A DNA stretch of 60,395 nt from an archaeon (GCA_021817005.1 JAKAWJ010000008.1:1-60395), one strand, 5' to 3'; shown: positions 50,181-58,487, counted from the stretch's first letter. A program made the numbers and translations. The notes: generated from the sequence alone by a model not told the origin.

Positions 50181-50975
50181 ATGCGGACAAAGAGGTCTCT
50201 GCCAATAATCGTTATGTTAGCGATTGCTCTTGTTGCCTCTCTCTTTGTGATTCTTCCTCTTATCTCATTGGTCTCATATGCAACTTTGGGCGGCCTCATG
50301 TCAGCCTTCAGAGATCCTGCCGTACAACTCAGTATGTACCTCACCATGGTTGCCGGAGGCATGGCCTCGGCCATAAGTGTCGTTCTTGGCGTACCTGCAG
50401 GTTATGTTCTTGCCCGCACCAGCGGCTTTCCATCTAAACTTTTGAGTTCCATACTTGAGTTACCGATAATGATACCGCATTTTGTGGTAGGTATTGCACT
50501 GCTTATATTTGCTCCATTTGTGTTTCAAAGTCTGCTTGGCGTAGTCGCAGTGATGGTATTTGTGGGCTTCAGCTACACTGTGAAAGCTGCGGAATCTTCC
50601 TTCGTGGAAATGGGAGCGGGGTTTGAGAGGGCAGCCCTCACCTTGGGTGCAAGTCCATTCAGGGCGTTCTGGTCAGTGTCATTGCCGTTGAGTGCAAGGT
50701 CAGTAGCTGGTGGTGCACTCCTCAGTTGGGCAAGGGGAATAGGCGAGATGGGGGCTTTCTTGGTGCTGGCTTATTACGTATACCCGGTGTTTCCCCTTCT
50801 TCCTACAGCCACCAATCCGATGTCGATATATGCTTATCAAGTGTATCAGCTGGAAGGAATAAGAGGAGCCGCCTCCGTCTCCCTTGTCTATATCTCTGTT
50901 TCCCTAGCGATTTTCTTGGTTACGAAATACGTCCATCATTGGAAGGACTTGCTTATAACAAGTACCAGAATTTAG
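50181..50975 (+). CDS. wtpB: Tungstate/molybdate ABC transporter permease (WtpB-like)
   Basis: A 264-aa permease with six hydrophobic helices. The EAA-loop that docks the ATPase is MGAGFERAALTLGASPFRAFWSVSLP (about 149-174, given here in two halves: GAGFERAALTLGAS and PFRAFWSVSLP). ELPIMIPHFVVGIALL is typical of oxyanion permeases. It is divergent from wtpA across 55 nt. The ATPase WtpC/ModC is not encoded nearby; it must be elsewhere or shared. The ATG at 50181 directly follows the inverted repeat. Repression by the ModE/Mop regulator at 51141 is likely. Confidence 0.87.
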   Translation: MRTKRSLPIIVMLAIALVASLFVILPLISLVSYATLGGLMSAFRDPAVQLSMYLTMVAGGMASAISVVLGVPAGYVLARTSGFPSKLLSSILELPIMIPHFVVGIALLIFAPFVFQSLLGVVAVMVFVGFSYTVKAAESSFVEMGAGFERAALTLGASPFRAFWSVSLPLSARSVAGGALLSWARGIGEMGAFLVLAYYVYPVFPLLPTATNPMSIYAYQVYQLEGIRGAASVSLVYISVSLAIFLVTKYVHHWKDLLITSTRI

Positions 50976-51140
50976 CGGTTCAGTGTAGCTGTAACCTACC
51001 GCTGGTCCCTCCTAATGGAATAAGGTTTTCTGTCGAGGGACACTTTGCAAAGAGCACCTAGTTAGACACTGATTTACCGTTGTATCTTTCAGGATGGAGA
51101 CTTGTGATATGATAAAGCACAAAGAAGCGAATCAGTATGT

Positions 51141-51692
51141 TTAGGATTTCTTGGCTATCATCACTTCGGTTGCCTTGATAAGGGCCTCAACTCTATCTCC
51201 GGCTGCAAGCTGCAGATCGTCAACTGCTTCTCTCGTGATTAAAGCGGTTATTCTGCTCGGAGCCTCCACCTCAATAACTACTTTAGATGCCACTCTGTCG
51301 CTACTTACGCTCTTTACTACGCCCTTCAGCCGATTTCTTGTGCTAATCTTGATTCCAAGCGCCTCCCAGAAACCTTCTTCACTTGTTGTTCTGCGAATCC
51401 CTCTTGATATCCTGTCGTATTCCCTAAGGAGCTTCATCCCCGTTTCCGTCAATTCTGCTTTGCCACCCCCTCCCGTTCCCCCATGCGAAGTCTCTACTAG
51501 TTTTTCGTCAGCGGCCTCTTCCAGATGCCTCACGGTTGTCCATAGGTGTCGGTAAGAGATCTTGAGCTCTTTCGCCGCTCTAGTCAAGGAGCTGTGTTTG
51601 CGGATCGCGCTGAGCATAAGTATTTGCTCGGGTTGGATAATGTACTTTCCTATCGTTATTTCGAGTTCGGATTTGGGTGTGAAACGAACCAA
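51141..51692 (-). CDS. modE: ModE-type molybdate/tungstate-responsive regulator
   Basis: A 183-aa regulator. The N-terminal LysR-like winged helix (QILMLSAIRKHSSLTRAAKEL, ISYRHLWTTVRHLEEA) carries the GGTGGGGKAELTETG linker motif typical of ModE. The C-terminal Mop/TOBE domain (about 115-183: ISTRNRLKGVVKSV, ALITREAVDDLQLAAGDRVEALI) binds molybdate or tungstate. It should control the wtpA/wtpB promoter 1 kb away. The start is TTG 51692. One Mop copy is present, not the two of E. coli ModE. Confidence 0.9.
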   Translation of the reverse strand: MVRFTPKSELEITIGKYIIQPEQILMLSAIRKHSSLTRAAKELKISYRHLWTTVRHLEEAADEKLVETSHGGTGGGGKAELTETGMKLLREYDRISRGIRRTTSEEGFWEALGIKISTRNRLKGVVKSVSSDRVASKVVIEVEAPSRITALITREAVDDLQLAAGDRVEALIKATEVMIAKKS

Positions 51693-51889
51693 TTTAATCT
51701 GCTTAATGTTACGGCTTCTTTAGTTTATGGTGTCTTCTACGAATATGTTCAGGTCGAGCATAATCGGGGAACATTACTAGGGTGGGCCTAACTACCCAGC
51801 TTTACATTAATCCAAGCTCCTATCCCGGATACTACTCATTCCACTGACTCTGCGTTAAGTTTAGTTGGCGTTGCGCGGGTAATGCCTAA

Positions 51890-52120
51890 GTGGCGAACAA
51901 ATATCATGATTTTGGCATACCTTGACTGCTTCTTCAGTGTGGAGTTCTCAGTCTGGAAAACCCATGGGCTGGCGGGAAGGCGGAAGGAGACTGGGGCATT
52001 AGCAAAGCTTTTGCCCACCCGAGAGACTCGTCTCACAAATTTGCGATGGACTGGGTCTCACTCGACGAATTACTCTCAGGCGGCATCAGGTATTATGATC
52101 CATATCTGGTGAAGAATTAA
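51890..52120 (+). pseudogene. Possible decayed coding remnant ending at the HELGH gene
   Basis: A single frame from GTG 51890 to TAA 52118-52120 has protein-like content throughout, interrupted by one TGA at 51923-51925. After the stop it reads LENPWAGGKAEGDWGISKAF and, near its end, SHKFAMDWVSLDELLSGGIR and YYDPYLVKN. The only ATG in the second part (52046) would give a 24-residue peptide. The frame stops 3 nt before the HELGH protein's ATG. It may be a broken gene, the lost 5' part of an operon, or a real small peptide using 52046. I do not recognise the family. Confidence 0.4.
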
Positions 52121-52123
52121 CTG

Positions 52124-52963
52124 ATGAGAGTAGCCGTAGTCGTGCTATCAGCGAGTCAGGAAGCTTCGAGTAGAGTTCGGGCTACTCTCGCGGTGTCGAA
52201 TGTGCTTCCCGGCTTGAGTGGCCTTGAGTACGAGGTTGTTGAAAAGGGGCTGATTACCCATTTACTGAATCCAACTTACGCCGCGGTAGCAACGCCAAAA
52301 GTTCTTTCAGACCTGTCGGCTGAACTAGGCTCGCTTTCACAAAGGTTTGACAAGGTTATATTCATCAAAGGCGAAAACGACTTGGGTATAGTCGAGCACA
52401 GCTTGCTTCACGAGCTGGGTCATATCTCCTATCAACTTACGTATCCAGAAAAAGTCAATGCGCGGCAGGTATTCTACCAGAAACTCAGGCAAGCGGTACA
52501 GAAAGCGAATCGTCTCTCATATCTTATGTCAAAGGTTTACTCACTTTTAGAGAGTGACCCTCGAGCGAGGGTCCTCCTTTCCCTTGAATCAGATGAACTC
52601 TACTCAAACCGATTTGCATACCGACACAATACTGACAGGTCGGCGTATGTTACTCTTGCCGAACGGGAATTGCAGATAGCTTTGCGTGCATGGAACAAAA
52701 TGGATATCGGGCGACAATTTGAGTCTGCATTTCACATGGTTTTGGTCGATTTGTACATGAGGGTGCTCGACAGGTCATGGGTTGAAGGCATACCATTTAT
52801 GTTCAGATGGTTGCTGCCTTATACTTCGACTGTAGTTGACGCGGTCGATGCCGAAGACCCGGCAGCCTTGTTTACGAGGCAGGTTCTCCTTTTCAATGCT
52901 ATAAACAGGTGGATAGAGATTACGGAAGACGACATTCGTCAGGCGGTCTATGGCAGTACGTGA
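52124..52963 (+). CDS. Protein with HELGH metal-binding motif (possible metalloprotease)
   Basis: A 279-aa protein I cannot assign to a family. An N-terminal region of alternating strands (MRVAVVVLSASQEASSRVR) resembles the archaemetzincin or DUF-type opening. LLHELGHISYQ at residues 94-104 is an HExxH-type zinc motif (His96, Glu97, His100). A third ligand could be Glu158 or His within LESDELYSNRFAYRH (about 154-168). The C-terminal half is helical and rich in aromatic residues. No signal peptide or membrane helix is present, so it would be cytoplasmic. The ATG at 52124 follows a TAA by 3 nt. Confidence 0.6.
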   Translation: MRVAVVVLSASQEASSRVRATLAVSNVLPGLSGLEYEVVEKGLITHLLNPTYAAVATPKVLSDLSAELGSLSQRFDKVIFIKGENDLGIVEHSLLHELGHISYQLTYPEKVNARQVFYQKLRQAVQKANRLSYLMSKVYSLLESDPRARVLLSLESDELYSNRFAYRHNTDRSAYVTLAERELQIALRAWNKMDIGRQFESAFHMVLVDLYMRVLDRSWVEGIPFMFRWLLPYTSTVVDAVDAEDPAALFTRQVLLFNAINRWIEITEDDIRQAVYGST

Positions 52964-53264
52964 CCGGCTTCCACTGAGCAATCTGATTTGCCTAACTCTG
53001 AGTTTCTACCTAATCAACGGAGCAACTCGCGGTAGGAGCGCACGAAGCGCGCCCAAGTGGGCAACCGACCTTGTCAACAGATTGATCATGCATCAGCCGA
53101 AAAGCGTCCCCCATCTAAAATTCCCCTTCGTGAGCTTTGTCACAACCTATTTAGAAGCAATTAGGATGATGAGTCCCCCCAGCATCTCTGTATGGATTTC
53201 AACCTTGGAAAAATATTCTTCAACCATCGACTTGAGTTCAGAGTTGGTGGGTAGCCTTCTATAA
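52950..53264 (+). CDS. Doubtful frame between the HELGH gene and the convergent methyltransferase
   Basis: ATG 52950 overlaps the end of the HELGH gene and opens a 104-codon frame. The first 65 residues (LICLTLSFYLINGATRG, PKWATDLVNRLIMHQPK, HLKFPFVSFVTTY) look protein-like, but the rest lies antisense to the methyltransferase gene, which is clearly real. It is either a gene whose 3' end truly overlaps or a chance frame. There is no known family. Confidence 0.25.
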   Translation: MAVRDRLPLSNLICLTLSFYLINGATRGRSARSAPKWATDLVNRLIMHQPKSVPHLKFPFVSFVTTYLEAIRMMSPPSISVWISTLEKYSSTIDLSSELVGSLL

Positions 53265-53860
53265 GTGGCGTAGAGGACTTTGTAGTATCTCCAGTATTTG
53301 CCTGCTACAATAATCGCGATAAACGGAACCAAATAGCGCCAGTAGAAGGAAATTGCTTTCCTGATTACTCGATTGTCTGGCTTTGATATGTCTACAATCA
53401 GTAATTTTCCGCTTTCCCTGAGAATCCTGTTCAGCTCTCCGAGAGCCTCGCGCATATCGATTGCGTCTCTGAATGAGAAACCCATCATGATGCCGTCAAA
53501 CGACTCGCTTCGGAATGGCATATGTTCGAACACTCCCCGAACTGCAGCAGTTCTTTCTCTTCCAAGCTTCTCCCTTGCGACCGAAAGCATAGAGGGTAGC
53601 GCATCGAAGAGGTATACCACCTTGGCTCTACTTTGAAACTGAGAGATGTATGTCTCTGTCATATCACCAGGTCCGCAGCCTGCGTCAAGCACCTTGCTGG
53701 AAGCCCCGAATGCGCTCAAAATTCCCTTCTTTCTCCAGCCAGAGTCACGACCAAATGACATGACAGTGTTCATCCTTCTATATACTGGGATTAGCCTATT
53801 GAGTGCGTCCTCGACTACGCTAGACCATTCTTCTTTCAATCCTCCGGTATTTTGGCTCAC
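53147..53860 (-). CDS. UbiE/MenG-like SAM-dependent methyltransferase
   Basis: A 237-aa methyltransferase. VVEDALNRLIPVYRRMNTVM resembles the UbiE/COQ5 start (YDxxN type). Motif I is VLDAGCGPGDMT (about 58-69); VRGVFEHMPFRSESFDGIMMGFSFRD follows, and LNRILRESGKLLIVDISKPD is the post-III strand. These fit C-methylation of a quinone ring. The start GTG 53860 overlaps the stop of the upstream membrane-protein gene by 4 nt (GTGA). A predicted membrane-near C-terminal helix (LVPFIAIIVAGKYW) suggests peripheral attachment. Quinone substrate is inferred from family and context. Confidence 0.85.
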   Translation of the reverse strand: MSQNTGGLKEEWSSVVEDALNRLIPVYRRMNTVMSFGRDSGWRKKGILSAFGASSKVLDAGCGPGDMTETYISQFQSRAKVVYLFDALPSMLSVAREKLGRERTAAVRGVFEHMPFRSESFDGIMMGFSFRDAIDMREALGELNRILRESGKLLIVDISKPDNRVIRKAISFYWRYLVPFIAIIVAGKYWRYYKVLYATYRRLPTNSELKSMVEEYFSKVEIHTEMLGGLIILIASK

Positions 53861-54525
53861 GTGGAAATCGCCTCGATTCGAAACTCTCTCATCGCCCTTG
53901 CGATATCACCGTTCCTGGGGGAATTAGCCGTCTCAAAGGCCGCGACAACTAGGAGCAGTACCAATGATACTGCCAGAAATAGGTTGTTGAAACCAAATGC
54001 CGCGGCAAACAGGACTATGGCTGAGGTTGAGACCAGGGTGGCAACTGCCCCCGAAATGTGGAAGGCAAATCGCCTTGTTCGGCTCTGCCTGCAAAAAGAT
54101 GGCAGATGTACGAGAAAAGTGGGCTCAATGCCAGCCTCACCACCCAAGAACAGACCATCGGTCTGGAATTTCAATATTTTTGAGCATAACGAATGGCCGA
54201 GCGGGTGGCTAAACAGAAGCACAATTACAACTCCGATAGCAAATGCGAGCGTTTCAACGAACACGTCTCCGACCATGATAAGGCCGGTATAAAGTAGTGC
54301 ATAGCCAGCTAGCACAATCAGGCCAAGCGAAAGCGGATGCTCCAACCATTTGGGCAGTTTGCGATGATGACCTGAGTAGAGCGAGAGCCTACGCTGGCAC
54401 AGATCGCTGAGAAGGTAAGCGTCCCTGGTCTTTCTCGCGTCAGCAATGGCTCGCTTCAGCTCCGTCGCAGTCATTTTGCTTATGCTTGCTTTGTCGTGCG
54501 GGCTATCTTTCATTTCCAGAGTCAC
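53857..54525 (-). CDS. Membrane protein with HPLGH motif (S2P-protease-like topology)
   Basis: A 222-aa protein. After a hydrophilic, helical 60 residues there are four hydrophobic segments (about 65-88, 91-107, 147-170 and 175-192). The second ends in LLFSHPLGHSLC, with His107 and His111 placed like the HExxH of site-2 proteases but with proline instead of the catalytic glutamate. If related to site-2 proteases it would be inactive or use another chemistry; it may bind a metal or haem. It overlaps the UbiE-like gene by 4 nt, so they are translated together, possibly as a membrane anchor for quinone methylation. The family is not recognised. Confidence 0.6.
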   Translation of the reverse strand: MTLEMKDSPHDKASISKMTATELKRAIADARKTRDAYLLSDLCQRRLSLYSGHHRKLPKWLEHPLSLGLIVLAGYALLYTGLIMVGDVFVETLAFAIGVVIVLLFSHPLGHSLCSKILKFQTDGLFLGGEAGIEPTFLVHLPSFCRQSRTRRFAFHISGAVATLVSTSAIVLFAAAFGFNNLFLAVSLVLLLVVAAFETANSPRNGDIARAMREFRIEAIST

Positions 54526-54705
54526 CGCGCCTCAGCATCCCAGAAGGGCTCAGCTGCGCATGTTGGCCAGCATGAATGGGCTCGGCTGCAAAAAGAATCA
54601 CGGCATCCAAGTGGATCATAACTTCTGGAACTTTCAGTGTGGGCTGCTGTTTGTTTGAAGTCTGCGACAGGGTGTTTCAGGAAACCAAGTTGAACTTTGA
54701 ACAGC

Positions 54706-55677
54706 TCAATTGCTCTCGTCAATCCTCATTAGTTCGGCGTAACCCAGAAGAAGTGAGTTACTCCCTGGAAGTTGGTCAACCACCTTCTTTGCTCTCGTCA
54801 CATAGCCCTGGTTCATTTCTTTGGTGAGTATGAGAGCTCTCTCACGCCCAAATTCGTTGGCAAGGGCTCCTACTATGTTCGGACGATTATTCCGCAGATC
54901 GTTTCCTGTTGTCTTGCCGTCGGCACTTACGCCGAGCACATTCAAGTAATCGTCTCTAATCTGGAACGCAATACCAAGATTTCTGCCGTACTCCTTCAAC
55001 TGAGATGCCATCTCCCTTCCGGAGCCGGCGACTATTCCACCAATTGCCGCTGAAGCACCAATGAGAGAAGCAGTCTTAAGGCTCACGATTTCGAGGTATT
55101 CATCGACCGTGACCCTAGCTCCAGTTTCTTGAACTTCATAGTCTCTGGACTCCCCTTCTGCCATTTCCATTGCAGCCTTCGCGAGTTCCTTTATCGCTTC
55201 TTCACCGCAGCCTGCGCTCAGTTCGATGGCCTTTGATATCAAGAGGTCGCCAGCGAGCAAGGCAGTCTGGTCCCCGAACACAGTATGAACCGTCAGCACT
55301 CCTCTTCTCTCCGCGTCCCTGTCGATTAGGTCGTCATGGATTAGGGAAGCTGTATGGATAACTTCCACGGCGGTTGCGGCTTGCACCGATAATTCGTTTA
55401 TCCCACCCGTGCTATGCGAACCTAGCAGTACCAAGGCCGGTCTCAGCAGCTTCCCTTTAGCGCGTATTAGGTGAAGAGCCGAGTTGCTCAACTTGGTTGC
55501 AAAGAATCCATTGAAATCAAGTTTTGAGAGCCTTTCAGAAACAACATCGAGGCCAGCGGCGACTTCGCTAGGTAGAGTCACACTTAGTCGCAACGGCGGG
55601 AACCCACTCCAAACTCCTTCGCTTGTAAGCTCATTATAAGACCTGTGTGCGCTCATGTGATTGGAACCAAGGCACAA
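54706..55677 (-). CDS. Isoprenyl diphosphate synthase (geranylgeranyl type)
   Basis: A 323-aa trans-prenyltransferase that condenses isopentenyl diphosphate with an allylic diphosphate for archaeal lipids or quinone tails. The first Asp-rich motif is HDDLIDRD (Asp115, Asp116, Asp119). The second reads IRDDYLNVLG (Asp242, Asp243, Asn246), so the last Asp of the DDxxD is replaced by Asn. GKLLRP and ALLAGDLLISKA, with KTASLIGASA, are conserved. The start is TTG or ATG near 55677; ATG 55656 is in frame and gives a more usual length. It lies upstream of the HPLGH gene on the same strand, with a 180-nt gap. Confidence 0.88.
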   Translation of the reverse strand: MCLGSNHMSAHRSYNELTSEGVWSGFPPLRLSVTLPSEVAAGLDVVSERLSKLDFNGFFATKLSNSALHLIRAKGKLLRPALVLLGSHSTGGINELSVQAATAVEVIHTASLIHDDLIDRDAERRGVLTVHTVFGDQTALLAGDLLISKAIELSAGCGEEAIKELAKAAMEMAEGESRDYEVQETGARVTVDEYLEIVSLKTASLIGASAAIGGIVAGSGREMASQLKEYGRNLGIAFQIRDDYLNVLGVSADGKTTGNDLRNNRPNIVGALANEFGRERALILTKEMNQGYVTRAKKVVDQLPGSNSLLLGYAELMRIDESN

Positions 55678-56618
55678 AATGTTTCAAAACAGGATGTGCC
55701 AATCTGCACTGCCCCTCATCTGTGGATACCCAGTCCTTTCCGCTGGGTTCCTGCCTTCCCGTTGCGCCAATAGACTGCACCCAGACTCTGAACACCGTAC
55801 GCTCTTTCGTCTGAAGCGAGAAAGAAGATTCTCCCGCAGGCGCACACTCATCGCGACTATATAAGTGCGCAGACGGAACATTTTTAGAGGTATTTTCCCT
55901 GGACCGTTTTTCCTACATCCTATGAGATAGTGTGAAGCTCACCCTGGGAGACGCGCGGCCCTCCCGAGAAACCCTGCGTCTGCTCTCGAGCCCTATCAAT
56001 GTTCAGCATGCAAGCTTCTCCACATATTTTGGCCCGAAACTGCTTGGATGCGAAGTGCCAAGGCTTGTTTTTGACGCACCCGAAAGCCATCATGCGGTTG
56101 AGTCGACAACCCGAAAAGTATCTCATGTAGTAGCGGCCCGGCGTGTTTGTAATCAGTCTTGTTGGAGGATAGGTCTGCGCTCTCTTGTTCATAGCCCGCA
56201 TCTGCACGAATTATAGGAGGGGGTTCTTTCCAAAGGTCGCGTCCGACCCGGGTTGGATTCTCAGTCCTACGCAAGAGAGAGAGCGGTCAATGAATGCATA
56301 TCTGAATACGCGGCTCAGTGCTCCTTCCCATACTGTAGGTTGATTGACTAGCTTGAAATCAGGGCGGTTATTCAGAGGTTGACACAGGCTGATTCATAAT
56401 CTGTGGCTCTTCTGGGTTTCATAGCAGTTCGTTCAATGTGTTTGTGGCGACGGAGGCGATCACGCGGAACGTTTTCCGCGCAGCAGTTGGTGAGCTAACC
56501 TAGTTTGTCGTCAGCCGCATCATATGGTCCGTTGAGGACTTGCCCAAGAAGCCGCTTTCCAAATGTACTCAGCGTTGCATCAAAGCACTTTAGTTTGATC
56601 TATTTGTCCAGCGGAGCC

Positions 56619-56816
56619 TCATGCGGCTCCGATTGTCAAACACTCTATGAGGTGCACGAATTGGCACCTAGGAAGTATGTAGTTGCGGCATTGCCGCTGC
56701 ATCTGCATTGCAGCGCCACACTGGGGGCAGAGTTTGTTCGTAGAAGTGGAAGGCCATATTGACTTACTATAGGAGGGGGCCAGTTTACTATTCGAAGGGC
56801 AGGCTCTCTGTGACAT
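56619..56816 (-). CDS. Doubtful small Cys-containing frame
   Basis: A 65-codon minus-strand frame containing NKLCPQCGAAMQMQRQCRNY and LPRCQFVHLIEC. CPQCG followed later by C-x6-C is zinc-ribbon-like, but spacing and flanking sequence do not match a known family, and there is no promoter-like box. It may be the remains of a zinc-ribbon gene. Confidence 0.2.
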   Translation of the reverse strand: MSQRACPSNSKLAPSYSKSIWPSTSTNKLCPQCGAAMQMQRQCRNYILPRCQFVHLIECLTIGAA

Positions 56817-56957
56817 TCGACTTTTGAATCTAGGCTAGACCTTCAATTTTGGTGCACTCGGTGCTAGGGGGGGTCCACCTTGTTTGCAGAGGCGCACTCG
56901 AGACCGGAGGGCGGGCTGTCCAGAGCATCTGTTTAACATGCGAAAGAATTCTTCCCG

Positions 56958-56971
56958 AATATTCGAATATT
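56958..56971. promoter_or_regulatory. Perfect 14-bp palindrome at the glnA promoter
   Basis: AATATTCGAATATT is identical on both strands and overlaps the TATTTAAAA box upstream of glnA, a position where a bound dimer would block the preinitiation complex. It is a candidate operator for a nitrogen or amino-acid regulator, for instance an Lrp-type protein. Confidence 0.55.
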
Positions 56972-57032
56972 TAAAACTGATTCGGCTAGGTTACCTTACT
57001 TCTATACTAGTAAGCTTATTATTTAGCTAATT

Positions 57033-58487
57033 ATGTTTAGGAACATGCCATCAGATACCGTTAGAGTCACCGAGGAGATGGTTCATGAACGCTTGGAAAA
57101 GCTGGGATCAAGTCATCTTGACCTGTGGTTTACAGATTTGACTGGCGCTCTTAGGCACGCCACGATGGAAAAGACCGAGGTGGATAACAATTTCATCGAA
57201 TCTGGCGCCGCCAAACTTGATGGCTCAAGTATTCCTGGCTTCACTGAAATTTATGAGTCCGATCTGGTTCTAAAGCCTGATTGGAATACTCTCGCCAGAA
57301 TTCCTTGGCTCTCATCTACGGCGAGAGTCATAACCGACGTTTATCGCGGGGGCGGGGACGGGAGGCTTGGCTCGGACCCTAGAGCTGTGGCCCAAAGAGG
57401 GGAAGCGTTACTCTCCGAAATGGGATATTCCGGCTCTTTCTGGGGGCCAGAGCCGGAATTCTTTGTTTTTGATGATGCTACATATTCGGTTCAGGACGGG
57501 CGGGCACACTATAACCTGAGCTCTTCCGAGGCACCCTGGACAGACACTGGTAGAAGGTATACGATACTGCCCAAGGCTGGCTACTATCCCTCTACGCCGA
57601 AGGACACTTTAATGGAATACCGAAACCGAGTGTCGGAAATACTGAGTTCCCAATTTGGGATAAGGATTGAGGCTCATCACCACGAGGTAGCCACGGCGGG
57701 ACAATGTGAAATAGATTTCAGGTTTGGTGGTCTCGTTGAGACAGCTGACAGATTGCAGACTGTGAAATACGTCGTCAAGAACGTCGCTTCACAATTTGGA
57801 AAAGTGGCAACCTTTATGCCCAAGCCAATTTTTGGCGACAACGGCTCTGGCATGCACACTCACCAGAGTCTCTGGAAGAGCGCAAACGGCGGGACCAAGC
57901 CTATTAACTGCTTTTATGATTCTCGGGACGAGTATGCCGAGCTTAGCCAGGTCGGCAGATACTATGTTGGGGGTTTGCTCGAACACGGCAGAGCCATATC
58001 AGCAGTCGTATCTCCCACAACTAACTCTTACAAGAGACTGGTTCCGGGCTACGAAGCGCCTGTCTATTTAGCATGGAGCAAGCGCAATCGTTCCGCTGCA
58101 GTTCGCGTTCCTGGATATTACAAAGGAATTGAAGGCGCGAAGCGTGTTGAGTATCGGCCGCCGGACCCCAGCTGCAATCCATATCTTGCCTTCGCAGCCA
58201 TGCTGGCTGCCGGGCTGGATGGCATCTCTAAAAAGATAGATCCGGGCGATCCTGTTGATGAGAATATATACCATCTTAGTCCCAGCCGTAGGCGTGAATT
58301 TGGAATAAGCGAACTACCGGGGTCGCTTAAGGAAGCGGTTGAAGAACTACAGTCAGACTCAGCATTTCTGAAGGCAGTGCTAGGTCAGCAAGCGCTCGAG
58401 CATTACGTTGAACTCAAGATTGCAGAATTCAAGGAAGAATCTCTGAGGCCCACTCCGAGCGAGTTTCTCAGATATTTTGACGCGTAG
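57033..58487 (+). CDS. glnA: Glutamine synthetase, type I
   Basis: GlnA makes glutamine from glutamate, ammonia and ATP. The 484-aa protein carries LDGSSIPGF (substrate region), the metal-site GPEPEFFVFDDA, EAHHHEVATAGQCEIDFRF, the ATP-site KPIFGDNGSGMHTHQSLW, and NSYKRLVPGYEAPVYLAWSKRNRSAAVRVP. The bacterial adenylylation loop is altered: ENIYHLSPS replaces the usual NLYDLP, so tyrosine adenylylation is doubtful. ATG 57033 and ATG 57045 are both in frame; a TTATTATTTA box 25 nt before 57045 would give a leaderless mRNA, and a second TATTTAAAA box 60 nt upstream a leader form. A GNAT gene follows. Confidence 0.95.
   Translation: MFRNMPSDTVRVTEEMVHERLEKLGSSHLDLWFTDLTGALRHATMEKTEVDNNFIESGAAKLDGSSIPGFTEIYESDLVLKPDWNTLARIPWLSSTARVITDVYRGGGDGRLGSDPRAVAQRGEALLSEMGYSGSFWGPEPEFFVFDDATYSVQDGRAHYNLSSSEAPWTDTGRRYTILPKAGYYPSTPKDTLMEYRNRVSEILSSQFGIRIEAHHHEVATAGQCEIDFRFGGLVETADRLQTVKYVVKNVASQFGKVATFMPKPIFGDNGSGMHTHQSLWKSANGGTKPINCFYDSRDEYAELSQVGRYYVGGLLEHGRAISAVVSPTTNSYKRLVPGYEAPVYLAWSKRNRSAAVRVPGYYKGIEGAKRVEYRPPDPSCNPYLAFAAMLAAGLDGISKKIDPGDPVDENIYHLSPSRRREFGISELPGSLKEAVEELQSDSAFLKAVLGQQALEHYVELKIAEFKEESLRPTPSEFLRYFDA

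Larger units (their letters stand above)
55678..57032. other. 1.35-kb stretch without a convincing gene
   Basis: This is the longest gene-poor stretch in the window. It holds a strong TATA-like CTATATAAG at 55857-55865, usable in either direction. It also holds a minus-strand frame near 56630-56816 with a CPQCG knuckle, and the glnA promoter region at its right end. Several short frames overlap on both strands, and none shows a known domain. GC-rich parts near 56860-56930 could fold, but I match no known RNA family. Confidence 0.4.
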
